From positions 1,054,001-1,118,000 of the forward strand of contig JALMLS010000577.1 of assembly GCA_038496445.1 (NCBI GenBank): a stretch of DNA of 64,000 nucleotides, written 5' to 3'. A program made the position numbers and the translations under genes. Shown here piece after piece: positions 21,801 through 34,925 of this stretch. Numbering within the stretch: the stretch's first letter is position 1; every line of letters starts with the position of its first letter. Source of the stretch: Trichosphaerium sp. ATCC 40318 (taxonomy: Eukaryota > Discosea > Flabellinia > Trichosidae). The notes below the pieces were generated by a model. It ran no database searches, was not told where the DNA came from, and was given only the letters and a program-made list of their open reading frames with translations.

Positions 21801-24566
21801 CACAGCATTCAACGCTCTCTTTGTTTTAACATTCACTGTTATTGATACTTACTTCTTGCTCTAAGGGTCTTATAAATTCCAGTTATCTAAGGAAGCTGCA
21901 TTACATATGATTCCTAGCTCTATTTCAATGACTGCTGACTTGATGTCTTCTGTTACGGAGGATGATGACATGCTATGTGAGTTGAAGGATAAACTTGCTA
22001 CTTGGAAGCTTGTAGAATTCTTGTGGGGGACATTACCTTATCATTTAGAGCAAAAATTAAACGTACGTGTTCATTAAGGACTAAACACGTATTTTTCTTT
22101 GTGACATTCCTGTTTTATTCTCAAAACAATGTCGACTTTTTTTTCAGAGTTCGTATGATATCTCTCAAGTTAGACGATTTGGCTTTGAACTTTGGTTGAA
22201 AGAACATATCGCTGAATCAACGTCAGCAGATATGCCATTTTTCCAGCAAATATTCGAGCTTTTATCTGTTGGTGGGTTCTCACAAGCAGCAGAATTGGTA
22301 CGCGAACATTCGTTTCTTTGGCTTTGCTAATCCTCTTTTTTTCTAGGCTCTTAAAAAACCTGCTCCTCGTCTTGCTTTATTATTATCAATGGCAAGTAGT
22401 TCTACTGGATCAAGAGAGGATTTAAAGACTCAAATTGAGCTTTGGCATAGTACAGGAGCTTATGATGAGATAGATTCTCATTCACGTGCTGTTTTTCATA
22501 CGTTAGCTGGTCAATGTAAGTTTTTTTTTCTTTCTTTCTTCCTTTCAGGTTTGTTGGATTCTTATTGTATTTATTATTAGTGTATAATGTTGGTTTACGT
22601 GTTGACTGGAAACGTGCTATTGCTATGAGTATGTGGTATGGAGTATCACAGAATCATGAGATTCCAAAAATACTTCAATATTATGATAGTCTTCTTCAAG
22701 AAGGCAAAGTCAGACAACCTCTTCCTTCATATGTTTCAGAACAAGTACGAGGATTTATTCCTATTAATATACTTACTTTATTGCTCAAGCGTTATCCTAC
22801 TCGTGCTGCTCATGTAGGTTTTAACAGAGGTAGATATAAAAGCATAATATACCATTTGATTGGCTTGTTCAGCAATAGGTAAACTATTTCTTTGTCTTCG
22901 TTTTGATTACTAATGTTATTACTTTGTTTAGGATGTACTCTATGGAGACACTTTTGGAGCCTTTGGGTTGGACACACAATATTTTGGATTACAGGCTTTC
23001 ATGGCACTTGTGCAGTGTACGTCTAAAAACAAAGCATATTTAGAGATGTACTGATTTTTCTTGACTTAGGTTCTCTTCTCTTTGGATGCTTTCCCAGCTG
23101 AAGGATCTGAAAGATTATTAACACATCTTTCTCTAGACTATGCATCACAATTAGACACAGCTGGACTTTGGCAGTGGGCTGTTTACGTTGGTACGCATCT
23201 ATCCTAATTTATTTTTAATCACATATGTTTATTGAGTATTTTCTATTGTGTATTCACATTACTCGTAGCTCTCAATATGTTCAGTCCGAGTGGATCAGAT
23301 TATACTCATGTTAGACAAGTGGCTGTTCGGAAACTTATTGCTCGTAATATTCATAACATGACAGAAACTCAATGTAAGTTCTTGATTGAAGAATTACAAG
23401 TTGCACCAGAAATAATTGAAGAGGAATTGGGTTATCAAGCGTTTAGTAAACGGTACGTTAGTTATTGTTGATATCCTGTATTTATCTTTGTTATAGAGAG
23501 TATGAGTTGGCTGCTACGCACTTTACAGCTGCTAAGAAATGGGGTCTTGCACATGATATTGTGATGAAGCATTTGGGATGTAATATGATCTTGAAAGAAT
23601 CGGATGATAAACTTGATTGGTTGACTTCTTTTCTTTCTTCATTAGAGTCAAGTGGTAATACAATACCAAATTGGCGTAGATGGGGATCTATTGTATTATC
23701 TTATTGCAATATCATTAATGAGACAAAGATTTTAATTGATCATAAGGATGCTGGTAATTTCTTGTTCTTTTTTTGTTTTTTGTCTTATTCTTTTTTGTTC
23801 TACAACTAAACTTCGTTTGCAGCTGCAGTAATAGAAGAATTGACTATTGAAGGCTTTGGGAAGATAGCTGAAGATGCTTTCTTACTTGTAGATCGTATTA
23901 AAGATGCTGATGCAAGTGGTATTAGCGTTTGTGAAGCATTCGGTCCTGCTGAAAAGTTTGATCAATGGGTGTAAGTATTTTTATTATTATTATTAGTTCT
24001 ATTTTTATTGTTGGTCCTCTACTCGAGTAACTATAATTTTTTTTTGCTTCAAACTAAGTTTATTATTTTGCATTAAATTAGAATTACCAATCGTATTAAA
24101 AATGAGTGAAAGCGATAATTACTCGTTGATTTTATTTGCTTAGCAAAACATAATTCATAAAAGAGCCATTATTTTTGTTAAATTTATGTGTTGTTAATTT
24201 TTCTCTTCTTCTTTAGTGTCTGCTTATCTTTTATGGCTTCACGTATGGTACCTATACTTGCTGAAATACAACGTGTCCGTGGGTTCCTTAAAGATGAAAA
24301 TACAATGAAAGATAATTGTACGTGTGACACATCTTTTTTAAATTTTTTTTTCCTCCTTCTTTTTTCCTTCGTTTGTTCTCTATTTTTTGCTCACTTTTTT
24401 TATAGATTCTGAAGCATGCCAGGAAACTATTGCACCTGAGTTATCTATTGCAACAGCTTTGGTAGAGCTTCCATTACCTACAGATAGCGTTCATACAGTT
24501 GTTAAAAAAATGGCTGGTCAGTGGGTTAAATGGCGTATTGCTGAGCGTCAACCAATAATATGTTAG
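15821..24566 (+). CDS. NUP98: Nup98-Nup96 nucleoporin precursor
   Basis: The N-terminal half (15.8-18.2 kb) is Gly-Phe-rich with long GGFGNT runs, the FG mesh of the pore channel. A GLEBS motif for Gle2/Rae1 is at about 16.6-16.72 kb (SHEELRWEDYQ). A Pro/Lys linker leads to the autoproteolytic domain (19.43-19.93 kb: GTVTFLGASDVTGLDIDKNVSF, GGINRPALVTFYN) with the cleavage site as HWS-RYG at 19860-19868, where most homologues have HFS. A very acidic spacer follows (20.45-20.82 kb), then the Nup96 part: GRSFRVGWGPGGVL (21.48 kb) and a helical scaffold ending at 24566. Cleavage yields FG Nup98 and the Nup96 of the Y-complex. The halves are joined by a GC-AG intron (20105-20449). About seventeen introns in all. 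Without that splice, Nup98 alone would end at 20118. Confidence 0.9.
17204..18235. repeat. GGFGNT coding repeats of Nup98
   Basis: Over 1 kb of short degenerate repeats of about 18 bp (GGTTTTGGTAATACx type), encoding GFGN/GFGS motifs. It leaves long shadow frames on both strands (Pro/Asn-rich on the minus strand) that are not genes. Confidence 0.9.
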
Positions 24567-24692
24567 AATTCTAACATCCAACCCAAACAATTTTTTTCAA
24601 AAGAAGACTAGTTTTTTTTCCTCTTTGTTGAGCAACAAAATGTTCCAAACTCTCATTGTAAATAAAAAAAAAAAAGAAAAAAAATGTGGACT

Positions 24693-25271
24693 TTATTTCG
24701 TGAACTCCAGATGTGGTACTGTCTTGTATTGGAAAGAGCCCAATTTCTGTGATCTTTTTGAGAAACGAATACGTACTTCTCCTCCCGTTACATTTCCATA
24801 TAATAACGCACTCTTCTCTACCACTAAAAGCTGTGATCCACGTCACACATGATGAAACGTAACGAAGGGATCAAGAGCCGTGTAAGCTTAAATTTGCCAG
24901 GTAGAAATTAAAGTTACACAAAAAGGTTTTGTTATTTAATGATTTCAGAATACACAAGATTTACAGTCAAAAAAAAAGATAAACACAATCTGAGGTGCTA
25001 GAGTACTAATATCGGTTGAGCTTGCGATATATCCAATTAGCGCCTGAGACGGTACTATATAGTTCAACGGCGACTTGAACCACATGACGACAGTTTCCAA
25101 GTTTTGGTAAATGATTTCGTAATATGGGAAAAAAGATAGACACAAAGGTTTGGTAGCTTGTCTCATATGAGCATGTGGTGCGTAAAGCATATCTAAATGC
25201 AGCGGTGAAGTATTAGGGTGATGAGGAACGTTGCAAGACAACGTGTAGTTAAACTTTAGTTTTTCGACCAA
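24693..25271 (-). CDS. Unrecognised small gene
   Basis: Two coding-like exons on the minus strand. The first (25271 to about 25020) encodes EKLKFNYTLSCNVPHHPN, HLDMLYAPHAHMRQATKP and PYYEIIYQNLETVVMWF. The last (24848-24693) encodes LLVVEKSALLYGNVTGGEVRIRF and LGSFQYKTVPHLEFTK before a stop. The composition and even hydrophobic pattern look like real protein, but I recognise no family. The join is unsettled: one reading adds a middle exon (TALDPFVTFHHV) but meets an in-frame TGA; another skips it with a longer intron. No ATG opens the first exon; the first in frame is Met-27 of the stretch. The gene is convergent with Nup98-96 and divergent, with about 55 bp between, from the GPI-type gene. 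Confidence 0.4.
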
Positions 25272-25325
25272 ATTGGGAAAACCAACACAAAAACCGGCTT
25301 ATCCAAAAATACGCCTCATATCACA

Positions 25326-26805
25326 ATGATTAAAGCTCTTCTATGTTTATGTACCTTATTAACCTTCACGCTAGCACTACGTACGTAGTACAAAATGTTT
25401 AAAGACAGCCGAAAAACGCTTTTCTGTACAGCGCAAACGGACTTCATAAAAACCGAACAAACACGTTTTCTAGTTGTTCCCAAATTAAATCCAAGTTTGA
25501 AAATAGCTTCCTCTTTTCAGGATAAAAGCAGAAAATACTAATTCAACTGAAAATTAACCATCTGTTGTAGGTGTGGGCGATAGAGGAGCTTGTACATTGA
25601 TCTCGTCTACTTTCCAAATATTAGAGAACTCAGAGGAACCGAATAACCCTAACTTTGTTGTTAATGATACTGCTACAGAGTATATAGTCGAGTTCCCAAA
25701 CTTGCATTATTTTATTAATTTGGACTCAAATTCGTTTGAGTTGCGTATAGATATGTTTATAAACTCTACATTGAGCAACCTTCAGTTTGATTGTATGATG
25801 GAGCAACCGTCTGTAGATGGTACGTTCTTTTTTGGAAGCAAAACGAAAAACTCATACACTTTGGCTTTAAACAAGAAATCTGCTAATTTCTTGAGCTTCT
25901 TTTGCTAAATCGTTGCTTTGGTGTACTACTTCAAGTCTTTTTTCACTTCCGAAATACTATACAGTGCTTCATAATACTTTTAAAGCGTATTTCAATCACT
26001 TTTATTCGAGTTGGCTTGGCGTAAGCCAGCTTTTTTGTTTGTTTTTATTATTCTCTTCCTAACATCTGTAAAGGCTTTTCGTTGGTTTCTTCTGATTTTC
26101 CAATCCCTCCCACTAATATTGCATTTACTTCCACATCATTCAGGTACACTCAATCACCTAACAGATCTGCTTTGTATTAACTTCTTGGATAGGTTCAGAT
26201 TGACACCACAAACTGTAACAGCAATACAGTATAATCTGATGTTTAGTATACCCTCACCACCAACAACAATATCACCAACAACGTTACCTCCGACAACATT
26301 GCCTCCAACGACTCAACCACCATCAACAATGGCTCCAACAACGTTACCACCAACAACGTTGCCACCAACGGCATCACCAACGACACTACCTCCAACCACA
26401 CTTCCACCAACAACACTCTCTCCAACATTACCGCCAACGCTACCTCCAACTACACTACCACCAGCAACGCTCTCACCAACAACATTGCCTCCAACAACGC
26501 TACCTCCAACGACGTTACCACCAACAACGTTGCCACCAACGGCATCACCAACGACACTATCTCCAACCACACTTCCACCAACAACACTCTCTCCAACATT
26601 GCCACCAACGACTTCACCTCCAACTCAAGAACCAACAGCAGTACAACCAACAACGGAAACACCAACCAGTGTATTTAATTCTACAGAAGCACCAAAAGCA
26701 CCACCATTTGTTGCTGGTGCAAGAAGTGGTTCTTCCAAACACAAGTTGAATGTTATCACTCTACTGTTTTTCAGTTTTTCTTTGGTATTATTCAGTTGTC
26801 TGTAA
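25326..26805 (+). CDS. GPI-type surface protein with Thr/Pro-rich stalk
   Basis: A signal peptide (MIKALLCLCTLLTFTLALR) is joined in phase over an intron (25380-25570) to VGDRGACTLISSTFQ. The ectodomain (25.57-26.25 kb, three exons) has paired Cys and Asn-x-Ser/Thr sites. A stalk of about 125 residues of TTLPPTTLPP repeats follows (26.26-26.65 kb), likely heavily O-glycosylated. The C-terminus is a small-residue site (AGARSGSS), a short spacer and a hydrophobic tail (LNVITLLFFSFSLVLFSCL), the usual GPI-attachment layout with no cytoplasmic tail. No enzyme motif is visible. It may serve as coat or adhesion protein; this is inferred from layout only. Confidence 0.7.
26260..26650. repeat. TTLPP-encoding minisatellite
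   Basis: Degenerate 15-bp units of the CCAACAACGTTACCT type, with a higher-order duplication: a block near 26335-26420 recurs near 26515-26605. It lies in the stalk of the GPI-type protein. Confidence 0.85.
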
Positions 26806-27172
26806 TAACACTACAAATACACATGTACACTATCACAATAAAGACACTGACGTACCTTGATAGTCACCTTTTTTTTAAGTCAATTTTACCTCCATTAGAT
26901 TAGTTGTCAACGTTTTACTAGTAACTCGCTTTGTAAATGTTTTATTATCTGATTCTTCTGAATTTGGGACATCTTAGTTATAAAAAAGTCTACTGGCCAA
27001 GAAATGTCACGTGTACACATGTTGATATCTCATAAAGAGACTAGTGACTTAGATCAAGGTTAAGCTGAGTCTAGTTTTTATGTTACCTCAATCTTCGTTC
27101 TGTGTTATTCAGGTAAAATGTAAAAATAGAATTTTAAGTCTTTCAAAGTAGAACCAAAAAGAAGGCAGCACG
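26806..27172. other. Intergenic, 367 bp
   Basis: No coding frame seen. It must hold the 3' end of the GPI-type gene and the promoter of the tandem UBL gene. Confidence 0.6.
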
Positions 27173-27813
27173 ATGAGCACGGTAAACGTAACAATATGGG
27201 GACCTTACAAAGGCTCTACCGAGAAAGTATTGGCCACTTCTATGACAGTTGCCGCATTAAAACAACAACTTATTACACCAGAAAATTTAGAGCTCTCAGG
27301 TGGTGTAGAAGCCATATTATTAGCATACACGAAAAGCGGAGGCGAACGGACGGAGGTTAACGATAATACAACGACAATCGGCGAATTAGGCTTAAAAGAC
27401 GGCGATGAACTGGATATACGCTGTCCTAGCCGCATAAGGCGTCAAATATTCGTTAAAACGCTTACAGGACGAACGTATTTTCTAACTGATGTGAACCTTG
27501 GATTGGCAGTTGCTCATCTAAAGGAACAGATACAAGACCAGTCTGGTGTACCACCAGAGCAACAGAGGCTCATATTTGCTGGCAAAGAACTAGATGATGA
27601 CAACAAATCTCTTTGTGACTATAACATGGAGTACCAAGTAACCTTACACCTTGTACTTAAGGCGCGGAGTGAAGTATGTAAGTAAAATAAATATCTGAAA
27701 AGGAGTACCACAAGGATTACCTGGACCTCATCAGTATCAATGGCTTGGTGTTTTCGAAGACACTAGTGTTTCTTTTTTTTTTTGCTATAGTTTTGTTGTT
27801 CTTGGGAGGATAG
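27173..27813 (+). CDS. Tandem ubiquitin-like protein
   Basis: There are two ubiquitin folds. The first (residues 3-84) is divergent ([31 protein letters not shown]). The second (90-165) is clearly ubiquitin-derived: [49 protein letters not shown]. Where ubiquitin ends LRGG this reads KARSE, so the unspliced frame (stop at 27685) could not be conjugated. Splicing from GTAAGT at 27678 to 27791 instead gives SEVFLLFLGG and a stop at 27813, a 175-residue product with terminal Gly-Gly like ISG15 or ubiquitin-like modifiers. A rival donor four bases earlier (GTATGT, 27674) would give a longer Cys-containing tail ([16 protein letters not shown]). The fold is sure; the tail is not. Confidence 0.7.
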
Positions 27814-28395
27814 CCAGTTTGAAGCTTCAGATATACAAGACATCGCCTCGGGCTGTTGCCAAGGTATTATTACTTTTTTCTATACTAGTGTTTTTTGCAC
27901 GTGCGATTGTTAGGACCATTGAAAAAAAACCAGGAAATTTTGTGAATATTGTAAAAAGAAATCAGTTGCTTATAAGCTAAGGTAACGCAGGTTTATGTGA
28001 GGTTTAAAGCTTATTCATAATACAACATTTTTTTTTTCTTATTTGGGTTGTGCCTTGTAAAAAGAAAACAAGTTCAAATCAAGTCGTGTGAAAACCTTCA
28101 CACATACCAAAGTGCTCTAATGTCTTACATGTGTTGACTTGCCATCTTCGAATAACTCAAATAACTACATGACAGTTGCATTATTTTGCACTGCCTTGCT
28201 AAGAAATGGCACTGCTTGTTTGGATACCCTTGTTACATACTTAGTAACACGATACCTTCAAGTTCAGTACTGTCCACTGAGACTCAATCACTTTTTGGAA
28301 GTGGAAACATAAGAGCACCCTTAGTAGAATCCGGGACCACCTCAAACTTCACCTCACCTTGGATTCAAAGAATACTGTTTTATTTTTTATTAAAC
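27814..28395. other. Between UBL gene and carboxylesterase
   Basis: 582 bp. It contains short open pieces with Cys pairs (FCEYCKKKSVAYKL near 27940) that might be extra exons of the UBL gene, but no phase-consistent join was found. The rest should be the carboxylesterase promoter. Confidence 0.4.
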
Positions 28396-30770
<2,375 letters not shown>

Positions 30771-31654
30771 TTAAAGCAACCATTTGTGAAAAAAAACAAA
30801 ATCCTATTTTTTTCTTCAAAAAAAACAAAAACACAAACACTCGTATTCATTTGGTGCACAATGAATTTACAAACCATCAAACCAATTTGATAAATAGAAA
30901 CAATCAAAAAATACTAAAGAGATATTTACATAAGCGTTACAAACGTTTCTTGTTACAAAACATTACAAACGCTTTCACCCAGTTAGAAATGTTTTGTCAC
31001 AATATTTCTGGCTATATTGAGAGCGACCTTGTTTTAGCGCTTTGCTTGGGTTTTAAATGCAAGCTACTTTGTATCCAGCAACATTGTGTATAATACCAAC
31101 ATAGCAGCTGCAAATCGGGATTTTGTCGTTTGACGTAGTTCTCCACCGGAAAGTCTCTAAAATGATTTTTGAAATTACGGCTTAAATTTTGTGTATTTTG
31201 ATACTTTGACTGCTCAAATGGAGAAATCAATGGACCGTAGGTTGCTACCGACTTTACTCTTTACCGCTAGTCTCCTACGTGAGAAAATCCTGAAATAGGA
31301 GATGACCTGCACAGCATATTGTCATTGCTTGGACACTTGGTGCATGGGAAAACAAACATAAATTGTGAAAAGAGGTAGTGTAAGGTCAGCTCTCTACATA
31401 AGTTATAGGTCGCTCTTTAGCGCTATATCTCGGACTCTCAAGGAGCCCTTTCAGTCTGGTCATTAACGGAATATCTTCAACTGTTACAAATTGTTGGGCG
31501 ATATGTTTTCTCACAAAGAAAATCACAAAGACAAAACAAGAGCTTTGATGTAAAAAGTTTTTTTTTATTGTTGATTGCTATTTGTTTTTTTCTTCTTTTT
31601 TTGCCTTCTCAAAGAAGGTGCAAATAAAAAAAGAATACAAGCAAACGTTTTGGT
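30771..31654. other. Intergenic, 884 bp
   Basis: Lies between convergent genes. It is A-rich at 30785-30840 and T-rich at 31555-31610. Open frames here are short and have no protein-like pattern. No RNA gene recognised. Confidence 0.55.
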
Positions 31655-34156
31655 CTAAAGACCGCAAAAAGAGTTCGCAAATCCTGGAGTACCAATGTTG
31701 TTCATTCCAAGAGGATCAATTCCAGACATATCTACTACACTATCACACCAGTTTGATCCAGTATTTGCACAACCTGCATCTTCACATACAACGGTCAATC
31801 TCATTGAGGCTCCTTGAACTGTTGTTGGGAAACCGGTACCGCCTACTGTTTGTTCGAGAATAGCCGTAGGGTTGCCATCACAAGACAGAGTGAATACTAC
31901 AGCTGTATTTGGAGAGAAATTTGTAGGTGGACTGAATTCATAATCATAAGTAAGGCCCGGCAATGAATATTCAGGAAAGTTTTGGTTGTTTCCAAAGACG
32001 ATTATAGGGGCTGGCATGCCGCCCACCAGTTCTATTGGTGGTAGAGTATAGTCTTGACCATCAACATTCAATATGCAACCTTCTAGGTTTACCGTAAAAA
32101 AATCAATATAAGTTAACTCAATGAACTGGCCGTCTTGTGGATTCATGCCATTAGGGTTCACCATGAATTCAGTAATAATTATGCTGCCTGGAACAGGTCT
32201 ACTCATCATTATCGTTGGTGGCTCGGTCATCATAGGAGGATCTGTCGTTGGCGGCTCGGTCAGCATAGGAGGATCTGTCGTTGGTGGATCGGTCATCATA
32301 GGAGGATCTGTCGTTGGAGGATCGGTCATCATAGGAGGATCTGTCGTTGGAGGATCGGTCATCATAGGAGGATCTGTCGTTGGAGGATCGGTCAGCATAG
32401 GAGGATCTGTCGTTGGTGGATCGGTCATCATAGGAGGATCTGTCGTTGGTGGATCGGTCATCATAGGAGGATCTGTCGTTGGTGGATCGGTCATCATAGG
32501 AGGATCTGTCGTTGGTGGATCGGTCAGCATAGGAGGATCTGTTGTTGGTGGATCGGTCAACATTGGAGGCTCTGTAGACGGAGCGCTTGGTTGAAATGCT
32601 CCACAATCTTCTATCTCGCACACAATGTTGGTGGATTCGTCCATAGAACAGCATCTGTCAATAGTTTTAGATAAAAATGGGAGGTATTCGTTTAATTTCT
32701 GTTAGTTTAAAATCTCGTACACGTCATTGCCATTATCTCCATTAATCGTTGGTGCCCGAAGAGAAGTCTGAGTGCTCCCTTTGGCTGTTATGCGGTCATT
32801 TCCATTTCCACCATTGATACTACCACTTCTGGACTCAAAGTCGCAGATATCAATATTATCAACACCACCATTACCATTTATGGTGTTAAACATAACATCG
32901 TTCATAACAATATGATCCGCACCACCATTTCCTTTAAAAATTGTCAAAAAATAAGGTTGAAAAAAAGCACGTGACTACGAAAATAATGAAAAACAGCACG
33001 CAAAGCAGATGTAGCGTAAAGATGTTTGATTTTTTCTTTTCTACGTTACCTGAAGCTTGGTCAAATTCTGTTTCAGTTGCTTTTATACAATCGGCTCCAG
33101 CGCCACCCATGATTAAATCAATTATAGAACTCATTTGTCTTTTATCTGAACCTACAAGCAAGATAGTCAGAAGAGACAAATAATCACATGGTTTTCTTTG
33201 TTTTTTTTTCAAAGACTTTTTTTGTAAAATCCTGTACCTTCACGCTTTCCAGGTTCTGGTCCAAGAATGTCAATACAATCAGCTCCGTTTCCAGAGTCTA
33301 TGTTTCTCCTAAAATAAAAATCAAAATCAAAATCTTTGAGCGAGGAACATAGAACACGTGATAATTTTTTTGCTGAGTTTCGTTTTTTTCGAAAAAAGAG
33401 AAAAAGTAGAACTAAAACCACTAATCTCGTACGCTTCACAAGAGCTCAATTTTATCCAATCAGCGCCAGTGTCAGTGATGATATCTTTGTAACAAGTGAG
33501 TTGAAGAAATAAAATTGTACCAAAGAAAGTAAATATTAGCTTACCTCTTACAACACTGTTTTTTAGATATACACAATCACCACCTGCACCTGTCCAATTT
33601 TTTAGTAAGTTACATACAACTTGTACAAAAAAAAACACTACTGGAGCTCGGTTGACTTACCTGTTTCGATGTCACGAACTTCAGCACTGTCACCAATAAT
33701 ATAATCCACTCCCTCATTAGTGTTAATATCACGTGTTATTTCGCTTCCGGGGTCTAGAAAGACGCAATCGACACCATCCGTTCCTACTATGGCGCGTATG
33801 CTTGTATCTGTAGTGACAATAACACAATCAGCATTTCGTATGGCTACAAAGAAAATCTCATTAGGAGGAACAAACCTTAGGTGAAAAAGTTGAAAAAAAT
33901 AAACCAAAAGGCGTACTGTTTCCTTGGCTATTTTGGCGTGTGGCGGTGAAGCAAGTTCCTGCCGCCCTTCGTCCCATACAATAACTAAGATCGCACGGAA
34001 CGCAATCATCACAAGCCTGTGCGTAACACGAAGCTACTATTGTTACAATGGTAAGTGTTTGAAGGTTAATAATACAAAACAAACGAAAGGGTGGTTAAAT
34101 ACATTACCTAGTAACACAGCTAGCGAGACAAAGATGGAAGTACTAAAACCACTCAT
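31655..34156 (-). CDS. Secreted protein: RTX-like repeats, TDPP stalk, lamin-tail domain
   Basis: A signal peptide (MSGFSTSIFVSLAVLL) is joined in phase to VASCYAQACDDCVPC. Then come about nine repeats with a G-x-G-x-D-x-I core (TDGVDCVFL, GAGGDCVYL, TGADWIKL, GNGADCIDI, GAGADCIKA, GNGGADHIVM, GNGGVDNIDI, GNGNDRITA, NGDNGNDVYEI), most on their own exon. They recall calcium-binding RTX beta-rolls. Next is a stalk of 11-residue TDPPMMTDPPT units (32.2-32.6 kb). The C-terminus (32.2-31.66 kb) is a lamin-tail domain: IIITEFMVNPNG, GQFIELTYIDFFTVNLEGC, ending GTPGFANSFC. LTDs in secreted proteins are common in bacteria and amoebae. No enzyme is visible; probably a surface or matrix protein. Confidence 0.72.
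32216..32580. repeat. 33-bp coding minisatellite (TDPPM units)
   Basis: About eleven 33-bp units of the GGATCTGTCGTTGGTGGATC type, nearly identical, encoding TDPPMMTDPPT on the minus strand. Length variation between strains is likely. Confidence 0.88.
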
Positions 34157-34925
34157 TGGTTTTGTTGCCTTGATAGTTTAAAAAGCCTGTATCTGCAAAA
34201 AAAGGGAATCACAGATATTGTATCTGATGTTATCTCATTTTGAGCATTGAACAGGGATTAACTGTTCTCTTTCTTGGTAGTTTTAGATAGTCATATTTGT
34301 TTGGAGATTTGGGGTGAAGAACTCGTGATAGCGTCAACTTTTTGTGGACTTGTTCAACCAACATATAGCTACCTTAACGAAACGATATTTTATCACACGT
34401 GCTTTAGAACCGACAAGGTTTTTTTCGCGCAACAAACGTAAATTCGTTCAGCGTACAGTCTTTGAACGACCTTACTCTAAAACTGCACCTAAAAAACACC
34501 TTTATAATATGTCGTGGGTTGTATTGTATTGATGGTGTCAGTATTCGCTAAGAGCCGAAAAAAAAACCTAACAAAGACGCAAGAATTTGCATAATATCTG
34601 CTATGCTTATAAGCCTGCTGCAAGTAATGTCATTACTTCACACAGTACTAGTTATGTTTTTTGGATGTTTTCGGGACACTGTATTATCAGAAGATACGCT
34701 TTTGGCGAATGTTTAGAGCTCGTGTATGTTAGTGTCAAATCAAATTAACTTGTTAAATCACGTAAAATCACGTTAATAGAATCTACAAAATTGTTTGATG
34801 ATAGCTTTTTGTACCAGGAATCTACTCCTTTCTTGCAGTATTTTCATTCTAGACAAGTTTGTGGTATTCCCACTTTATTTGGTATTAATACCAAGTCAAT
34901 TAGACACAATTAACCAAATAGTATC
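34157..34925. other. Divergent intergenic region, 769 bp
   Basis: Lies between two divergent secreted-protein genes. A 62-codon frame at 34344-34532 opens with GTG and is rich in Arg/Lys (RFFSRNKRKFVQR); I do not call it a gene. No RNA gene seen. Confidence 0.5.

Noticed and set aside
24790-24870. In-frame TGA as selenocysteine
   Set aside because: No SECIS-like element recognised; an ordinary intron explains it more simply.
26243-26665. Val/Gly-rich frames on the minus strand
   Set aside because: Antisense shadow of the TTLPP stalk repeat.
32121-32674. Gly/Ser/Val-rich and Arg/Trp-rich frames on the plus strand
   Set aside because: Shadows of the 33-bp TDPP minisatellite on the minus strand.
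34344-34532. 62-codon basic frame
   Set aside because: Opens with GTG rather than ATG and shows no known motif; could be an exon but nothing supports it.
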